A stretch of 64,000 nucleotides of DNA, taken from assembly GCF_006716095.1 (NCBI RefSeq), contig NZ_VFOK01000001.1, positions 2,387,375-2,451,374 on the forward strand, read 5' to 3'. Below, in pieces: positions 16,887 through 26,209 of this stretch. A program made the translations under genes and the position numbers. The DNA comes from Barrientosiimonas humi (lineage in GTDB: Bacteria > Actinomycetota > Actinomycetes > Actinomycetales > Dermatophilaceae). Below the pieces are notes generated by a model. The model ran no database searches. It was given only the letters and a program-made list of their open reading frames with translations, and was not told the origin of the DNA. Each line of letters starts with the position of its first letter. Positions within the stretch are counted from its first letter, which is position 1.

Positions 16887-17465
16887 ATGCGCACCTCCCG
16901 GGTCATCGTCCCGCTCGTCCTGCCCCTCCTCCTCGTCGGCGGCGGCCTCGCCTCCGAGCAGCTCGCCAAGCGCACCCTCGAGGACGACGTCCGCACCGCG
17001 GTCACCTCGCTCTATCCCGAGGAGCGGGTGAGCTCGATGAACGTCCGCGGCCGGCCGTACGTCGTGTCGAGCCTGAACGGGGAGGTGTCGACGGCGTACG
17101 TCGAGCTGGCGCCGGGTCGCGACGCGCGGCGCCAGCTGCTCGTGCAGGAGCTGCGCCCCGACGAGGGCAAGGTCGGCCGCAGCCGGATGTTCGTGACGCT
17201 GCCGTACGCCGACGGCCAGCAGGGCAAGCCGCAGCTGACCCGCAACGACGCCTACACCGACCGCGCGACCGTCGACGGCCGGACGGTGACCTATCGGGCC
17301 TCGGTCGACGGGCGCACCGTGACCGTGCGGGGCACCGGCGTCGACCGGCTGCGCACGGCGCTGCCCGAGGGCACCTCGTGGAGCATGGTCGGCACCCCTG
17401 CGGCCACCGAGCGCGGCGTGCTCGTCGAGGTCGAGGCCGACGACGTGCGCCTCCCCCGCGCGTAG
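16887..17465 (+). CDS. Exported/membrane-anchored protein resembling DUF2993 (LmeA-like) family
   Basis: The protein has 192 residues with an N-terminal hydrophobic signal or anchor (about residues 6-24, LPLLLVGGG). A beta-rich domain with repeated short strands follows, as seen in DUF2993 lipid-binding proteins. ATG 16887 has GGAGA about 8 nt upstream. It stands between the ABC permease (64 nt upstream) and the histidine kinase (36 nt downstream), so it may be co-transcribed. The family assignment is by overall look only; an unrelated secreted protein is possible. Confidence 0.6.
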   Translation: MRTSRVIVPLVLPLLLVGGGLASEQLAKRTLEDDVRTAVTSLYPEERVSSMNVRGRPYVVSSLNGEVSTAYVELAPGRDARRQLLVQELRPDEGKVGRSRMFVTLPYADGQQGKPQLTRNDAYTDRATVDGRTVTYRASVDGRTVTVRGTGVDRLRTALPEGTSWSMVGTPAATERGVLVEVEADDVRLPRA

Positions 17466-17501
17466 GCTGCGCGAGCAACCCCGTTCACGAGGAGCGCCCC
17501 G

Positions 17502-18602
17502 ATGCCCTGGCTCGCCCTGCTGATCCTCGGGCCGCTGCTGCCCGCGGCGCTGCTGGAGGCCGTGAGCGACCCGCCGCCGCTGCTGCTGGCCGGATCCGTC
17601 GCTGCCGCAACGGTTCTCGCGTGGTGCGCCTTGCAGGTGGCGCGGGGCAGGCGGGAGCCGGCACCGGCGTACGGCTGGGCGGGCGTGGCCGCGCTGGTGC
17701 TGCTCAGCGCGACCGCGACGAGCCGCGAGCTGTGGCCCATCACGCTGGGCTGGGCGGTCGTCGCCCTCGCCGGTGCGCTCGCGTCGCGGCTGCGCGGCAA
17801 CGCCGAGCTGGTGGCGCTGTGCGCGCTGGTCGCGACGGCGGTGCTGACGCCGCTGACGATGCCCGACACGGGGGTGCTGCTCGCGCTGTTCCTGGCCACG
17901 GCGATGGCGACCGCGGTGGGTGTCGGGCTGCAGGTGCGCTCGGGTCGGGAGCAGGCGGTGACCGCGCGGCGGCAGGCCGTCGCCGAGGAGCGCGCCGGCA
18001 TGGCCCGCGAGCTGCACGACCTCGTCGCGCACGAGGTCACCGGCATCGTCGTGCTCGCGCAGGCCGCGGCGGCCGCGACGCCCGACCCGACCACGGCCGA
18101 CGTGCTGCGCCGCATCGAGCGGTCGGGGCACGACGCGCTGGCCCAGATCCGCGCGATGGTGCAGACGCTGCGCGCCGACGAGGAGGCCGAGCTGCGCCCG
18201 ACCGGCGGCGGAGCTGCCGGCCTGCGCGACCTGGTGGCGGAGTTCGCGACGTCGGGCCGGGCCCGGGTGGACGCCCGGATCGACGACCTCGACCTGCCCG
18301 CCGCGCACGACGCCGCGCTGCAGCGCGTCGTGTCGGAGGGGCTGACCAACGTGCGCCGGCACGCGGGTGAGGCCACCGTCGTGGAGGTGTCGGTGACGCA
18401 GCGCCCCGGCGGTGTCGGTCTGCGGATCGTCAACGACGGCAGCGGAACTCGCGGCATCGGACCCGGCAGCGGTTACGGCCTGGTCGGGGCGCGCGAGCGA
18501 CTCGAACGCCTCGGGGGCCGCCTCGACACCCGCCTCGAGCAGGACCGGTGGATCCTGGAGGCAGACCTGCCCCTGGCCGACCCGAAGGACGGTGCGTCGT
18601 GA
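17502..18602 (+). CDS. NarL-type sensor histidine kinase
   Basis: This 366-residue membrane kinase has about five to six hydrophobic segments in residues 1-140 with almost no extracellular loop, which suggests intramembrane sensing. The HisKA_3 dimerisation helix contains the phospho-accepting His in ARELHDLVAHEV near residue 172. The ATP-binding domain shows EGLTNVRRHAGEA and GSGYGLVGARERL. An AGGAG box precedes ATG 17502. Its stop overlaps the response-regulator GTG by 4 nt. The ABC transporter upstream is the likely target of the pair. Confidence 0.93.
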   Translation: MPWLALLILGPLLPAALLEAVSDPPPLLLAGSVAAATVLAWCALQVARGRREPAPAYGWAGVAALVLLSATATSRELWPITLGWAVVALAGALASRLRGNAELVALCALVATAVLTPLTMPDTGVLLALFLATAMATAVGVGLQVRSGREQAVTARRQAVAEERAGMARELHDLVAHEVTGIVVLAQAAAAATPDPTTADVLRRIERSGHDALAQIRAMVQTLRADEEAELRPTGGGAAGLRDLVAEFATSGRARVDARIDDLDLPAAHDAALQRVVSEGLTNVRRHAGEATVVEVSVTQRPGGVGLRIVNDGSGTRGIGPGSGYGLVGARERLERLGGRLDTRLEQDRWILEADLPLADPKDGAS

Positions 18603-19231
18603 TCCGCGTGGTGCTCGCCGACGACCAGGAGATGGTGCGCATGGGGTTCGCGATGATCCTCGAGCGGGCCGACGACATCGAGGTCGTCGCGCAGTGCCGC
18701 GACGGGGTCGAGGCGCTGGAGGCGATCCGGCGCGAGCGGCCCGACGTGGCGCTGCTCGACATCCGCATGCCCAAGCTGGACGGCCTCGCGGTCAACCGGC
18801 AGGTCGCCGGCCAGACCCGGGTCGTCATCGTCACGACGTTCGACCACGACGACTACGTCGACACCGCCCTGGCCGACGGCGCGGTCGGCTTCCTGCTGAA
18901 GGACTCCGGACCCGACCTGCTGGTCTCGGCGATCCGCGCGGCGGCCAGCGGGGACGCGCTCATCAGCCCCGAGCTGACCGTGCGTCTGCTGCAGCGCACC
19001 CGCGCCGCCGGCTCGTCCGCGCCCGCCGTGCCCGGCGTCGCCGACCTGTCCGAGCGGGAGCTGGACGTCGCGCGCCTGGTGGCGCGCGGACGTACCAACT
19101 CCGAGGTGGCGGCCGAGCTGTTCATCTCGCTCGGCACGGTCAAGACCCACCTCGGCAGCATCCAGACCAAGCTGGGCGTGCGGAACCGGGTGGAGATCGC
19201 CGCCCGGATGTGGGAGTCGGGCCAGGTCTGA
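18599..19231 (+). CDS. LuxR/NarL-family response regulator
   Basis: This 210-residue transcription factor pairs with the upstream kinase through a GTGA overlap. The receiver domain has the acidic pair DD in VLADDQEMVRMG, the phosphorylated Asp in VALLDIRMP near residue 54, and Lys in LLKDSGP. A LuxR helix-turn-helix is at residues 150-205 (LSERELDVARLVARG). It likely controls the nearby ABC transporter. The gene ends 10 bp before the convergent sfnG stop. Confidence 0.93.
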   Translation: MIRVVLADDQEMVRMGFAMILERADDIEVVAQCRDGVEALEAIRRERPDVALLDIRMPKLDGLAVNRQVAGQTRVVIVTTFDHDDYVDTALADGAVGFLLKDSGPDLLVSAIRAAASGDALISPELTVRLLQRTRAAGSSAPAVPGVADLSERELDVARLVARGRTNSEVAAELFISLGTVKTHLGSIQTKLGVRNRVEIAARMWESGQV

Positions 19232-19241
19232 TCCAGCCTGG

Positions 19242-20330
19242 TCAGGCGGCGCCGCGCTCGGCGTCGGCCTCGCCCTCGAGCTCGCGCACCAGCGGGATGA
19301 CCTCCTTGCCGAAGCGCTCGACCTCCTCCTGCACGTGCAGGAAGCCGACGAGCAGCAGGTCGACGCCGACCTTCTTGTACTCGACGATGCGGCGGGCGAC
19401 CTGCTCGGGCGTGCCGACGAGGCCGGTCTTGAAGCCGTCGTTGTACTGCACCAGGTCCTTGAAGTCGGAGCCGGCCCACATGCCCTTGCCGTCCGAGCTG
19501 GCCTTGCCGGCCTGCTTCACGGCCTCGCCGAACGCCTTGACCTTGTCCTCGTCGGCGTTGTCGATGATGTCCTGCACCACCTGGCGGGCCTCGTCCTCGG
19601 TGTCGCGCACGACGGCGAACCCGTTGAGCCCGAAGCCCGGCCGGCGGTCGTGCTCCTGGCCGTAGCCGGAGACCTCCTCGACCTGGTCGCGCACGTCCTC
19701 GACGGTGTTGCCGTTCATGAAGTACCAGTCCGACAGGCGGCCGGCCATCTTGCGGGCGCTGGTGGAGTTGCCGCCCTGGAAGACCTCCGGCGGCGTGCTC
19801 GGCTGGGGGCGGAAGGTGAGGTCGCGGGTGCGGTAGAAGTCGCCGCGGAAGGTGAAGTCGTCGGTGCTCCAGGCGCCCTTGAGCACCTCGATGAACTCCT
19901 CGGAGCGGCGGTAGCGCTCCTCGTGGTCCAGCCACGGCTCACCGAGGTTGGTGAACTCCTGCTTGAACCAGCCCGACACGACGTTGAGCGCGAACCGGTC
20001 GTTGCTCCACTCCTGCGCGGTCGCCGCGAGCTTGGCGAGCACCGCCGGCTGCCAGAAGCCCGGGTGGACGGCCGCGATGACCTTCAGCTTCTCGGTGTTG
20101 GCGAGCAGCAGCTGCGAGAACGAGGTCGACTCGTGCTGGGCGTCGGCGCCGTAGGACGCGAGGTAGCGCACCTGCGTCAGGGCGTACTCGAAGCCGTTCT
20201 GCTCGGCCACGCGCGCCGTGTCGATGTTGTACGCCGGTGAGTGGTTCGTGCGCTGCGGCAGCGTGCTCACGACGAGACCACCGGACACGTTGGGCACCCA
20301 GTAGGCGAACTTCAGAGGGTCGACAGACAT
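19242..20330 (-). CDS. sfnG: Dimethylsulfone monooxygenase, SfnG-like (LLM flavin-dependent)
   Basis: This 362-residue FMNH2-dependent monooxygenase would convert dimethylsulfone to methanesulfinate and formaldehyde for sulfur scavenging. Hallmarks of SfnG are the start KFAYWVPNVSGGLVVS, HPGFWQPAVLAKLAAT, VSGWFKQEF and a C-terminal DLVQYNDGFKT. Length matches the family. ATG 20330 has AAGGAG 8 nt upstream. The flavin reductase gene lies 55 nt upstream, and a SAM riboswitch precedes both, which fits a sulfur-limitation response. A related methanesulfonate or alkanesulfonate substrate cannot be excluded. Confidence 0.88.
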   Translation of the reverse strand: MSVDPLKFAYWVPNVSGGLVVSTLPQRTNHSPAYNIDTARVAEQNGFEYALTQVRYLASYGADAQHESTSFSQLLLANTEKLKVIAAVHPGFWQPAVLAKLAATAQEWSNDRFALNVVSGWFKQEFTNLGEPWLDHEERYRRSEEFIEVLKGAWSTDDFTFRGDFYRTRDLTFRPQPSTPPEVFQGGNSTSARKMAGRLSDWYFMNGNTVEDVRDQVEEVSGYGQEHDRRPGFGLNGFAVVRDTEDEARQVVQDIIDNADEDKVKAFGEAVKQAGKASSDGKGMWAGSDFKDLVQYNDGFKTGLVGTPEQVARRIVEYKKVGVDLLLVGFLHVQEEVERFGKEVIPLVRELEGEADAERGAA

Positions 20331-20385
20331 GCGTGAAACTCCTTGTGGGGTTTGGGTTCTCGAGGTCCGGTGCGCTGCGCGCGAC

Positions 20386-20889
20386 TCAGTCGAGCGCGCG
20401 GTAGACCGCGTCGTGGTGCACCAGCGGACGCACGCCCTCGGCGCGCTCGAGGTCGGTGACCTCCGCCGTCACGACGAGGCTGTCGCCGGCCTCCAGCACG
20501 CCGACCACGGCGGCCGACAGGCGCAGCACCGGGTCGGTGAGCGCGGGCAGCTCGTCGGCGTGCCAGCGCCAGGTGCCGTCGTAGGCGAACCGCTGGCTGC
20601 GGTCGGCGGAGAAGCGGCGGGCGAGGTCAGCCTGCCCGTCGGCGAGCAGGTGCAGGGCCACCCGGCCGGACTGCTCGATCGTCGACCGGCTCGAGCTGGT
20701 GAGGTTGAGGTTGAACGACACCAGCGGCGGGTCCACCGACACCGACACCACGGAGATCGCGGTGAAGCCGACCGGCTGACCAGCGTGCGAGCTGGTGATG
20801 ACCCAGGCGCTGCTGGCCGCCTGCCGGAAGGCCGGGCGCAGGTCGATCGGGGCGTCTCGTCGGGGCAGCACGGTGAGGGGTTGTGACAT
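20386..20889 (-). CDS. Flavin reductase family protein (FMN reductase partner)
   Basis: This 167-residue protein has a split-barrel flavin-reductase fold: ASSAWVITSSHAGQPVGFTAISVVSVSVDPPLVSFNL spans the flavin-binding strands, and a conserved R-F-A-Y region follows. It would supply reduced FMN to the SfnG monooxygenase encoded downstream on the same transcript. The ATG is preceded by GAGAGGA, 8 nt away, immediately after the closing stem of the SAM riboswitch. Confidence 0.87.
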   Translation of the reverse strand: MSQPLTVLPRRDAPIDLRPAFRQAASSAWVITSSHAGQPVGFTAISVVSVSVDPPLVSFNLNLTSSSRSTIEQSGRVALHLLADGQADLARRFSADRSQRFAYDGTWRWHADELPALTDPVLRLSAAVVGVLEAGDSLVVTAEVTDLERAEGVRPLVHHDAVYRALD

Positions 20890-20907
20890 CGCGGAGCGTC
20901 CTCTCGG

Positions 20908-20993
20908 CCATCGGTCCTGGCGTTAGCACCTTCCTCGGGCGAGGCGGTTGCTGCGGCGTCGACGAGCCAGGTCTCTCAGCCGCTCTGGATGGG
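20908..20993 (-). promoter_or_regulatory. SAM riboswitch (SAM-I/S-box type) upstream of flavin reductase-sfnG
   Basis: On the minus strand, P1 is CCATC (20988-20992) pairing with GATGG (20908-20912). P2 is GCGGC/GCCGC enclosing the kink-turn-like TGAGAGACCTGGCTCG; the conserved GCAACC follows. P3 is CCTCG/CGAGG, and the hallmark GGTGCTAACGCCAG closes the core. The ribosome binding site GAGAGG (20900-20905) follows directly, so control may be translational. A complementary CCTCTC on the minus strand at 21010-21015 could pair with it if transcription starts upstream. Confidence 0.85.
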
Positions 20994-21004
20994 ATAACGA
21001 GACG

Positions 21005-22249
21005 TTATTGAGAGGTCCGCCAGTCGGGCAAGCCCTGTCCAGCACCTGGGACCAGGGCCAGCCCGTCGGCCACCACGCGTCCGGCGTGGATCACCGTGCG
21101 GTCGGTGCCGCGGTCCATCACCGCCGAGGTCACGGTCTCGCCGTCGACCAGCAGCAGCTCGGCCGGGTGGCCCACCTCGAGACCGGGCCGGTCGGCGACG
21201 CCGCCAAGCCGCGGCGCGGTCGCGTCGAGCACCGCCGCGCCGCCCACGGTCGCGATCGCGACGCAGTGCTCGATGAGCTCGTCGGCCCGGAAGCCGTGGG
21301 TGAACGCCAGCTGCCAGGTGCGGTCGAGCATGTCCGCGTTGCCGTAGGGCGACCAGTAGTCGCGCTGCCCGTCCTCCCCCAGCCCCACGCGTACGCCCGC
21401 CTCGGCGAGCGCCGTCAGCGGCAGTCCCTGCTGCCTGGCCGGGGCGACGGTGGCCATCGCGATGTCGAGCTCGGCGAACGTCTCGACCAGCCGCCGGGTG
21501 GTGGCCTCGTCGACCGAGCCGAGGTCGTACGCGTGGGACATCGTGACCTGCCCCTGCATGCCGAGCGCGCGCACCCGCTCGATCACCAGGTCGGTGCTGA
21601 ACACCCCGAGGTGCCCGGGCTCGTGCAGGTGAATGTCGATCGGGACCTGGTATCGCTCGGCCAGCTTGAAGACCACGTCGAGGTGGCCCTTGGGGTCGCG
21701 GTCGAGCGTGCACGGGTCGATGCCGCCCATCACGTCGGCGCCCTGGCGCAGCGCCTCCTCGAGCAGCGGAACCGTCCCCTCCTCGCGCAGCAGCCCCGCC
21801 TGCGGGAAGGCGATGACCGCGACGTCGCAGCGGCCCGCGTGGGTCTCTTTGGCCCGGCGCACCGCGTCGAACCGCTCGAGCCCGGCGTCGACGTCGATCT
21901 GGGCGTAGGAGCGAACCCGCGTCGCGCCGCGGGCGATCATCCGGCCGAGGGTCAGCTCTGCCCGCTCGGCGACCGGCAGCTCTGCCGAGCGCCAGTTGGC
22001 GCGGTCGTTCATCACCATCGGCCAGATGCCCGGCGAGCCGGTGTGCTCGCGGAACGGCAGCCCGATGCGGGTGGAGTCCAGGTGCACGTGCACGTCGGAG
22101 AACGACGGCAGCAGCAGCCGGCCGCGTCCCGGCACCACCTGCGGCTCGACCCCCTCGGGCAGCGCGGCCACGATCCGGCCGTCGAGGACGGCGACGTCGG
22201 TCGCGCTCCGGCCCCACGGGCGTACGTCGGTGATGAGCAGGGCGGTCAT
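21005..22249 (-). CDS. Amidohydrolase family protein (cytosine-deaminase-like)
   Basis: This 414-residue metal-dependent hydrolase has the TIM-barrel metal motif HVHLD near residue 55, HLHEPGHLG with metal ligands near residue 215, a third His in TMSHAYD, and the catalytic Asp in GLGEDGQRDYW. The order matches cytosine deaminase and related N-heterocycle or amide hydrolases. ATG 22249 has GAGGAG 6 nt upstream. It is 115 nt upstream of the flavin reductase on the same strand, but the riboswitch between them argues for separate control. The substrate is unknown. Confidence 0.85.
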   Translation of the reverse strand: MTALLITDVRPWGRSATDVAVLDGRIVAALPEGVEPQVVPGRGRLLLPSFSDVHVHLDSTRIGLPFREHTGSPGIWPMVMNDRANWRSAELPVAERAELTLGRMIARGATRVRSYAQIDVDAGLERFDAVRRAKETHAGRCDVAVIAFPQAGLLREEGTVPLLEEALRQGADVMGGIDPCTLDRDPKGHLDVVFKLAERYQVPIDIHLHEPGHLGVFSTDLVIERVRALGMQGQVTMSHAYDLGSVDEATTRRLVETFAELDIAMATVAPARQQGLPLTALAEAGVRVGLGEDGQRDYWSPYGNADMLDRTWQLAFTHGFRADELIEHCVAIATVGGAAVLDATAPRLGGVADRPGLEVGHPAELLLVDGETVTSAVMDRGTDRTVIHAGRVVADGLALVPGAGQGLPDWRTSQ

Positions 22250-22291
22250 GCGGGCTCCTCGTCGGTGGGCTCGGTGCGGGGTCCGGGGGTG

Positions 22292-22414
22292 GTGGGCCAG
22301 ACGGTAGCCGCCGAGGTAAGCCTCGACGCCCGCGTGGTGATCGTCGCGCTGATGACGCTGACGGGGTCGTTCGTGCTCGCGGCACTCCTGGCCCAGAGCG
22401 TGATCCACCTGTGA
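22292..22414 (+). CDS. Possible 40-aa single-span membrane peptide upstream of mdh
   Basis: A GTG-started frame encodes 40 residues with one hydrophobic helix (residues 15-37, VVIVALMTLTGSFVLAALLA). It ends 3 nt before a TAGCGT -10 box probably used by mdh. The ribosome binding site is weak and no homologue is recognised, so this may be chance coding between divergent genes. Confidence 0.3.
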   Translation: MGQTVAAEVSLDARVVIVALMTLTGSFVLAALLAQSVIHL

Positions 22415-22462
22415 GGTAGCGTCCGAAGCATCCGTAACCGCCTCGCCCGAAGGGGAGACCCC

Positions 22463-23452
22463 GTGAGCACCACGCCCGTCAAGGTGGCCGTCACCGGCGC
22501 CGCCGGCAACGTCAGCTACAGCCTGCTGTTCCGCATCGCGAGCGGTGCGATCTTCGGCCCGGACCGCCCCGTGGAGCTGCGGCTGCTCGAGGTCACTCCG
22601 GCGCTCAAGGCGCTCGAGGGCGTCGTCATGGAGCTCGACGACTCGGCGTTCCCGCTGCTCGCTGGCGTCGAGACCGGCGACGACCCCAACAAGGTCTTCG
22701 ACGGGGTCAACCTCGCCCTGCTGGTCGGCGCGAAGCCGCGCGGCCCGGGCATGGAGCGCGGCGACATGCTGAAGGACAACGGCGGCATCTTCGCCCCGCA
22801 GGGCAAGGCGCTGAACGACGTGGCGGCCGACGACGTGCGCGTCGTCGTCACCGGCAACCCGGCCAACACCAACGCGCTCATCGCGATGAACAACGCGCCC
22901 GACATCCCGAACGAGCGGTTCAGCGCGCTCACCCGCCTGGACCACAACCGCGCGATCGCCCAGCTGGCCGCGAAGACCGGTGCGAGCGTGACCGAGATCA
23001 GCAACATGACGATCTGGGGCAACCACTCGGCGACGCAGTACCCCGACCTGTTCCACGCCAAGGTCAAGGGTCAGGTCGCGGCCGAGGCCGTGGGCGACCA
23101 GGCCTGGATCGAGGACACCTACATCCCGACCGTCGCCAAGCGCGGCGCGGCGATCATCGACGCCCGCGGCGCGTCGTCGGCGGCCTCGGCCGCGGCGGCC
23201 ACCATCGACCACGCGCGCGACTGGTTCGCCGGCACGGCGCAGGGCGACTGGACCTCGATGGCGGTGCCGAGCGACGGGTCGTACGGCGTCGCCGAGGGCC
23301 TGATCTCCTCGTTCCCGGTGACCACCAAGGACGGCGACTACGAGATCGTCCAGGGCCTGGAGATCGACGACTTCTCGCGCGGCAAGATCGACGCGTCGGT
23401 GCAGGAGCTGACCGAGGAGCGCGACACGGTCAGGGGGCTCGGGCTGATCTGA
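22463..23452 (+). CDS. mdh: Malate dehydrogenase
   Basis: This 329-residue NAD-dependent TCA enzyme interconverts malate and oxaloacetate. The N-terminal NAD motif is [15 protein letters not shown]; the substrate-binding loop is [13 protein letters not shown]; the catalytic His is in IWGNHSATQ near residue 190, with its Asp partner in [11 protein letters not shown] 22463 has a strong AAGGGGAG box 5 nt upstream, and TAGCGT at 22417-22422 is a likely -10, giving a leader of about 35 nt. Confidence 0.97.
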   Translation: MSTTPVKVAVTGAAGNVSYSLLFRIASGAIFGPDRPVELRLLEVTPALKALEGVVMELDDSAFPLLAGVETGDDPNKVFDGVNLALLVGAKPRGPGMERGDMLKDNGGIFAPQGKALNDVAADDVRVVVTGNPANTNALIAMNNAPDIPNERFSALTRLDHNRAIAQLAAKTGASVTEISNMTIWGNHSATQYPDLFHAKVKGQVAAEAVGDQAWIEDTYIPTVAKRGAAIIDARGASSAASAAAATIDHARDWFAGTAQGDWTSMAVPSDGSYGVAEGLISSFPVTTKDGDYEIVQGLEIDDFSRGKIDASVQELTEERDTVRGLGLI

Positions 23453-23510
23453 GCCTGACGCTGGACGATCCGGCCGGGCAGCCCTCGTGGCTGCCCGGCC
23501 GTGTCGTTGC

Positions 23511-23780
23511 TCAGGGGAGCTTGAGGGTGCGGAAGATGACCAGGATCGAGATCGCGAGGCTCAGGTAGATCGCGAGGTCGACGAACCGGCTGCGCACGGC
23601 GAGGCCGAGCGAGGTGTCGTCGGGCAGCCCGACCCGGACCAGGCCGCACACCAGGAGCAGGGCGCCGAGGGCGTACCCGCCCGTGCGCACGTCGCCGAGG
23701 ACCATCACCGCCAGGCACACCAGGGTCCCGGCCGCAGCGGCGATCCACAACGGACCGGGGCGGGCCGAGCGGGCGGACAC
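23511..23780 (-). CDS. DUF3017 membrane protein
   Basis: This small protein of 89 residues has three hydrophobic segments (about 11-28, 35-50 and 68-84). Size, topology and location directly after folD are typical of actinobacterial DUF3017 proteins, whose function is unknown. It starts 7 nt after the folD stop on the same strand, so the two form an operon. Confidence 0.8.
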   Translation of the reverse strand: MSARSARPGPLWIAAAAGTLVCLAVMVLGDVRTGGYALGALLLVCGLVRVGLPDDTSLGLAVRSRFVDLAIYLSLAISILVIFRTLKLP

Positions 23781-23787
23781 GGGGGGC

Positions 23788-24633
23788 TCAGCCCGCGAGC
23801 TTCTCGGCGGCGAGCACCACGTTGGTCAGCAGCATCGCGCGGGTCATCGGGCCGACCCCGCCGGGGTTGGGCGAGACGAACCCGGCGACCTCGGCCACCT
23901 CGGGCGCGACGTCGCCGACCGGCTTGCCGTCGACGCGGGAGACCCCGACGTCGAGCACGGCCGCGCCGGGCTTGACCATGTCGGGCGTGATCAGGCCGGG
24001 TCCGCCGGCGGCCACCACCACGATGTCGGCGGCCCGGGTGTGCGCGGCCAGGTCGCGGGTGCCGGTGTGGCACAGCGTGGTCGTGGCGTTCTCGGAGCGC
24101 CGGGTGAGCAGCAGGCCGAGCGGGCGGCCGACGGTCAGGCCGCGGCCGACCACGACGACCTCCGCCCCGTCGAGCGGCACGTCGTAGCGGCGCAGCAGCT
24201 CGATCGCGCCGATGGGCGTGCACGGCAGCGGCCCCTCCTCCCCCAGCACGAGCTTGCCGAGGTTGAACGGGTGCAGGCCGTCGACGTCCTTGGCCGGGTC
24301 GACGCGCGAGAGCAGCGCGAACTCGTCGAGCCCGGTCGGCTGCTGCACGAGGAAACCGGTGCAGGCGGGGTCGGCGTTGAGCTCGTCGATGACCGCCTCG
24401 ACCTCGGCCTGGGTGGCGGTGGCGGGCAGGTCGCGCCGGATGGAGGTGATGCCGACGGAGGCGCAGTCGCGGTGCTTGGCCGCGACGTACCACCTGCTGC
24501 CGGGGTCGTCGCCGACGAGCACCGTGCCGAGCCCGGGCACCACGCCCCGGGCGGCGAGCGCCTCGATGCGGGTGCGCAGCTCGTCCTTGATCGCCTGGAG
24601 GGTCGCCTTGCCGTCGAGAACCGTCGCCGTCAC
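23788..24633 (-). CDS. folD: Methylenetetrahydrofolate dehydrogenase/cyclohydrolase FolD
   Basis: This 281-residue bifunctional enzyme of one-carbon metabolism interconverts methylene- and 10-formyl-tetrahydrofolate, the donor for PurN and PurH encoded nearby. The catalytic Lys lies in YVAAKHRDC near residue 51. [22 protein letters not shown], the NADP motif [14 protein letters not shown] and the C-terminal NPGGVGPMT are all present. GTG 24633 begins the conserved sequence. It is divergent from the GNAT gene at 24694. Confidence 0.96.
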   Translation of the reverse strand: MTATVLDGKATLQAIKDELRTRIEALAARGVVPGLGTVLVGDDPGSRWYVAAKHRDCASVGITSIRRDLPATATQAEVEAVIDELNADPACTGFLVQQPTGLDEFALLSRVDPAKDVDGLHPFNLGKLVLGEEGPLPCTPIGAIELLRRYDVPLDGAEVVVVGRGLTVGRPLGLLLTRRSENATTTLCHTGTRDLAAHTRAADIVVVAAGGPGLITPDMVKPGAAVLDVGVSRVDGKPVGDVAPEVAEVAGFVSPNPGGVGPMTRAMLLTNVVLAAEKLAG

Positions 24634-24693
24634 GGAGCCATATCCTGCCACGCAGGTTTCGGACGCTCCGGAGCGCGGCGTTACCCTTCCCGG

Positions 24694-25158
24694 ATGAGCT
24701 CCCCGCCCTGGACGGTGCGGCCCGTGCCGTACCTGGACCCCGTGGCCCAGGAGCTGGTTGCTGAGCTCGACCAGGACATGCAGGCGCGCTACGGCGGGCA
24801 GGACGCGACACCGGTCGACCCCGACCACTTCGCCGACCCGTCCGGCACGTTCCTCGTGATGGAGGACGGCGCGGGGCCCATCGGGTGCGCGGGCATCCGC
24901 ACCCACGGCGCCGACGCCGAGATCAAGCGGATGTACGTCCGCGCCAGCCGCCGTCGCCGCGGCTTCGCGCGGCACCTGCTCACCGCGCTGGAGGCCTACG
25001 CCCGCGCCCGCGGCTTCACCCGGGTGATCCTGGAGACCGGCACCGCCCAGCCCGAGGCCATCGCGCTGTACGAGGCCAGCGGCTACCAGCAGATCGTCGG
25101 CTACGGCTACTACCGCGACGAGCCGACCTGCCGGTGCTACGCGAAGTGGCTGATCTGA
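24694..25158 (+). CDS. GNAT-family N-acetyltransferase
   Basis: This 154-residue protein has the acetyl-CoA-binding motif A at [18 protein letters not shown], and motif B includes [15 protein letters not shown]. It will acetylate a small molecule or protein amine that cannot be identified from sequence. ATG 24694 is 6 nt after a TACCCT -10 box with no ribosome binding site, so it is probably leaderless. Confidence 0.88.
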   Translation: MSSPPWTVRPVPYLDPVAQELVAELDQDMQARYGGQDATPVDPDHFADPSGTFLVMEDGAGPIGCAGIRTHGADAEIKRMYVRASRRRRGFARHLLTALEAYARARGFTRVILETGTAQPEAIALYEASGYQQIVGYGYYRDEPTCRCYAKWLI

Positions 25159-25181
25159 GCCGAGACGCTCGCGGCTCGCGC

Positions 25182-25904
25182 TCACGGCTCTCGGTCGCGC
25201 CGGTACGTCCACGCCGGAGCCACCTTCTTCGTCCACCATCCGCCGTTGCGGAACAGCCAGACCATCCCCGGGTTCGGTGCCAGCTCGATCGGGAGGTGGG
25301 CCGGGAGCGCCCGCCCGGCGAGGTCTTTGGCGACCAGCCGCTCGGGGTCGATCTCGTCGCTGGGGCGGCTCGCCGGGGAGCCGGAACGGATGACCGCCAG
25401 CTCGAACCCCGTGCCCGCCAGGAGGTTGCGCACCGTGTCGAGGCTCTGCCGCCCGGTGCCGCCGCCCTCCGCGCGCCGGATCATGTCGCGGCTGACACCC
25501 CGACGCTCGGCGTAGGCACGCTGGCTCTCCCCTGCCGCGTCACGATCCATCCGCAGCGCCAGGCCGATCTGGTCCAAGACCGTCAGCTGCGACCTGGTCG
25601 TCGCGATGGCGTCCGCCCTGCGGCCAGGATCGCTCAACGGGTGGCGGTTGAGCCCGCCCTTGTAGACGATCGGCCCCAGAGGACGCAGATGGTTCGGCAC
25701 TGACGGCGGCCGGTTGAGCAGCTCGACGCGGTCCTGCCGGCGGGCCTCCTCGAACGCGCGCGTCTCCGGTGACGGCTCCGGGTGCCTGGTGCCGGCCATC
25801 GGGTCGTCGGAGTCCGGGTCGAGCAGCAGGTCCTCGTCGACCTCCTCGGCAGGCTCCGGCTCTCGGCCGGGGAAGTCCTCCGGCAGCGGAGCGCACCACG
25901 TCAT
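25182..25904 (-). CDS. Helix-turn-helix (XRE-like) domain protein
   Basis: A 240-residue soluble protein. The N-terminal 60 residues are acidic and low in complexity. A helix-turn-helix of the lambda-repressor type lies around residues 120-180, including [19 protein letters not shown]-terminal region with a tryptophan-rich stretch ([15 protein letters not shown]) follows. It resembles DNA-binding halves of antitoxin or phage-like regulators, but no toxin gene is adjacent. ATG 25904 is the best start; there is no clear ribosome binding site. The 86-bp hairpin element lies about 130 bp upstream. Confidence 0.65.
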   Translation of the reverse strand: MTWCAPLPEDFPGREPEPAEEVDEDLLLDPDSDDPMAGTRHPEPSPETRAFEEARRQDRVELLNRPPSVPNHLRPLGPIVYKGGLNRHPLSDPGRRADAIATTRSQLTVLDQIGLALRMDRDAAGESQRAYAERRGVSRDMIRRAEGGGTGRQSLDTVRNLLAGTGFELAVIRSGSPASRPSDEIDPERLVAKDLAGRALPAHLPIELAPNPGMVWLFRNGGWWTKKVAPAWTYRRDREP

Positions 25905-26034
25905 GACGCCACGCTGCCGCCGGGCAGGACAGGTGTCGACGCTGCGCGACCGGCCTGTGGACCCGGCTGCCGCGCTGGTCACGGGCTGTGGACGGCGTGG
26001 GCGGCGAGGCGGCTGGTCGGAGATGCGCTGCGCG

Positions 26035-26120
26035 GCGGCTTTACTCTGGGGCGCCTCGTGCGCCACCCACGATTCCCGTGATCCGGCGGTGGCGCACCAC
26101 ACGCCCCAGAGTAAAGCCGC
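26035..26120. repeat. 86-bp hairpin element, copy B
   Basis: It has the same 18-bp outer arms and 10-bp inner arms as copy A at 13808-13893, with identical total length. The loop and linkers differ at several bases. It is intergenic, between the HTH gene and a small membrane-protein gene. A 13-bp tandem repeat (CTCGGTGCGCGGG, two full copies plus a partial one) follows at 26173-26208. Confidence 0.8.
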
Positions 26121-26209
26121 TCCACGGGGAGTTCGGCCGCCGGCGCACATCAGTGCCACGCCGGTCAGCGCGCTCGGTGCGCGGGCTCGGTGCGCGGGCT
26201 CGGTGCGGC

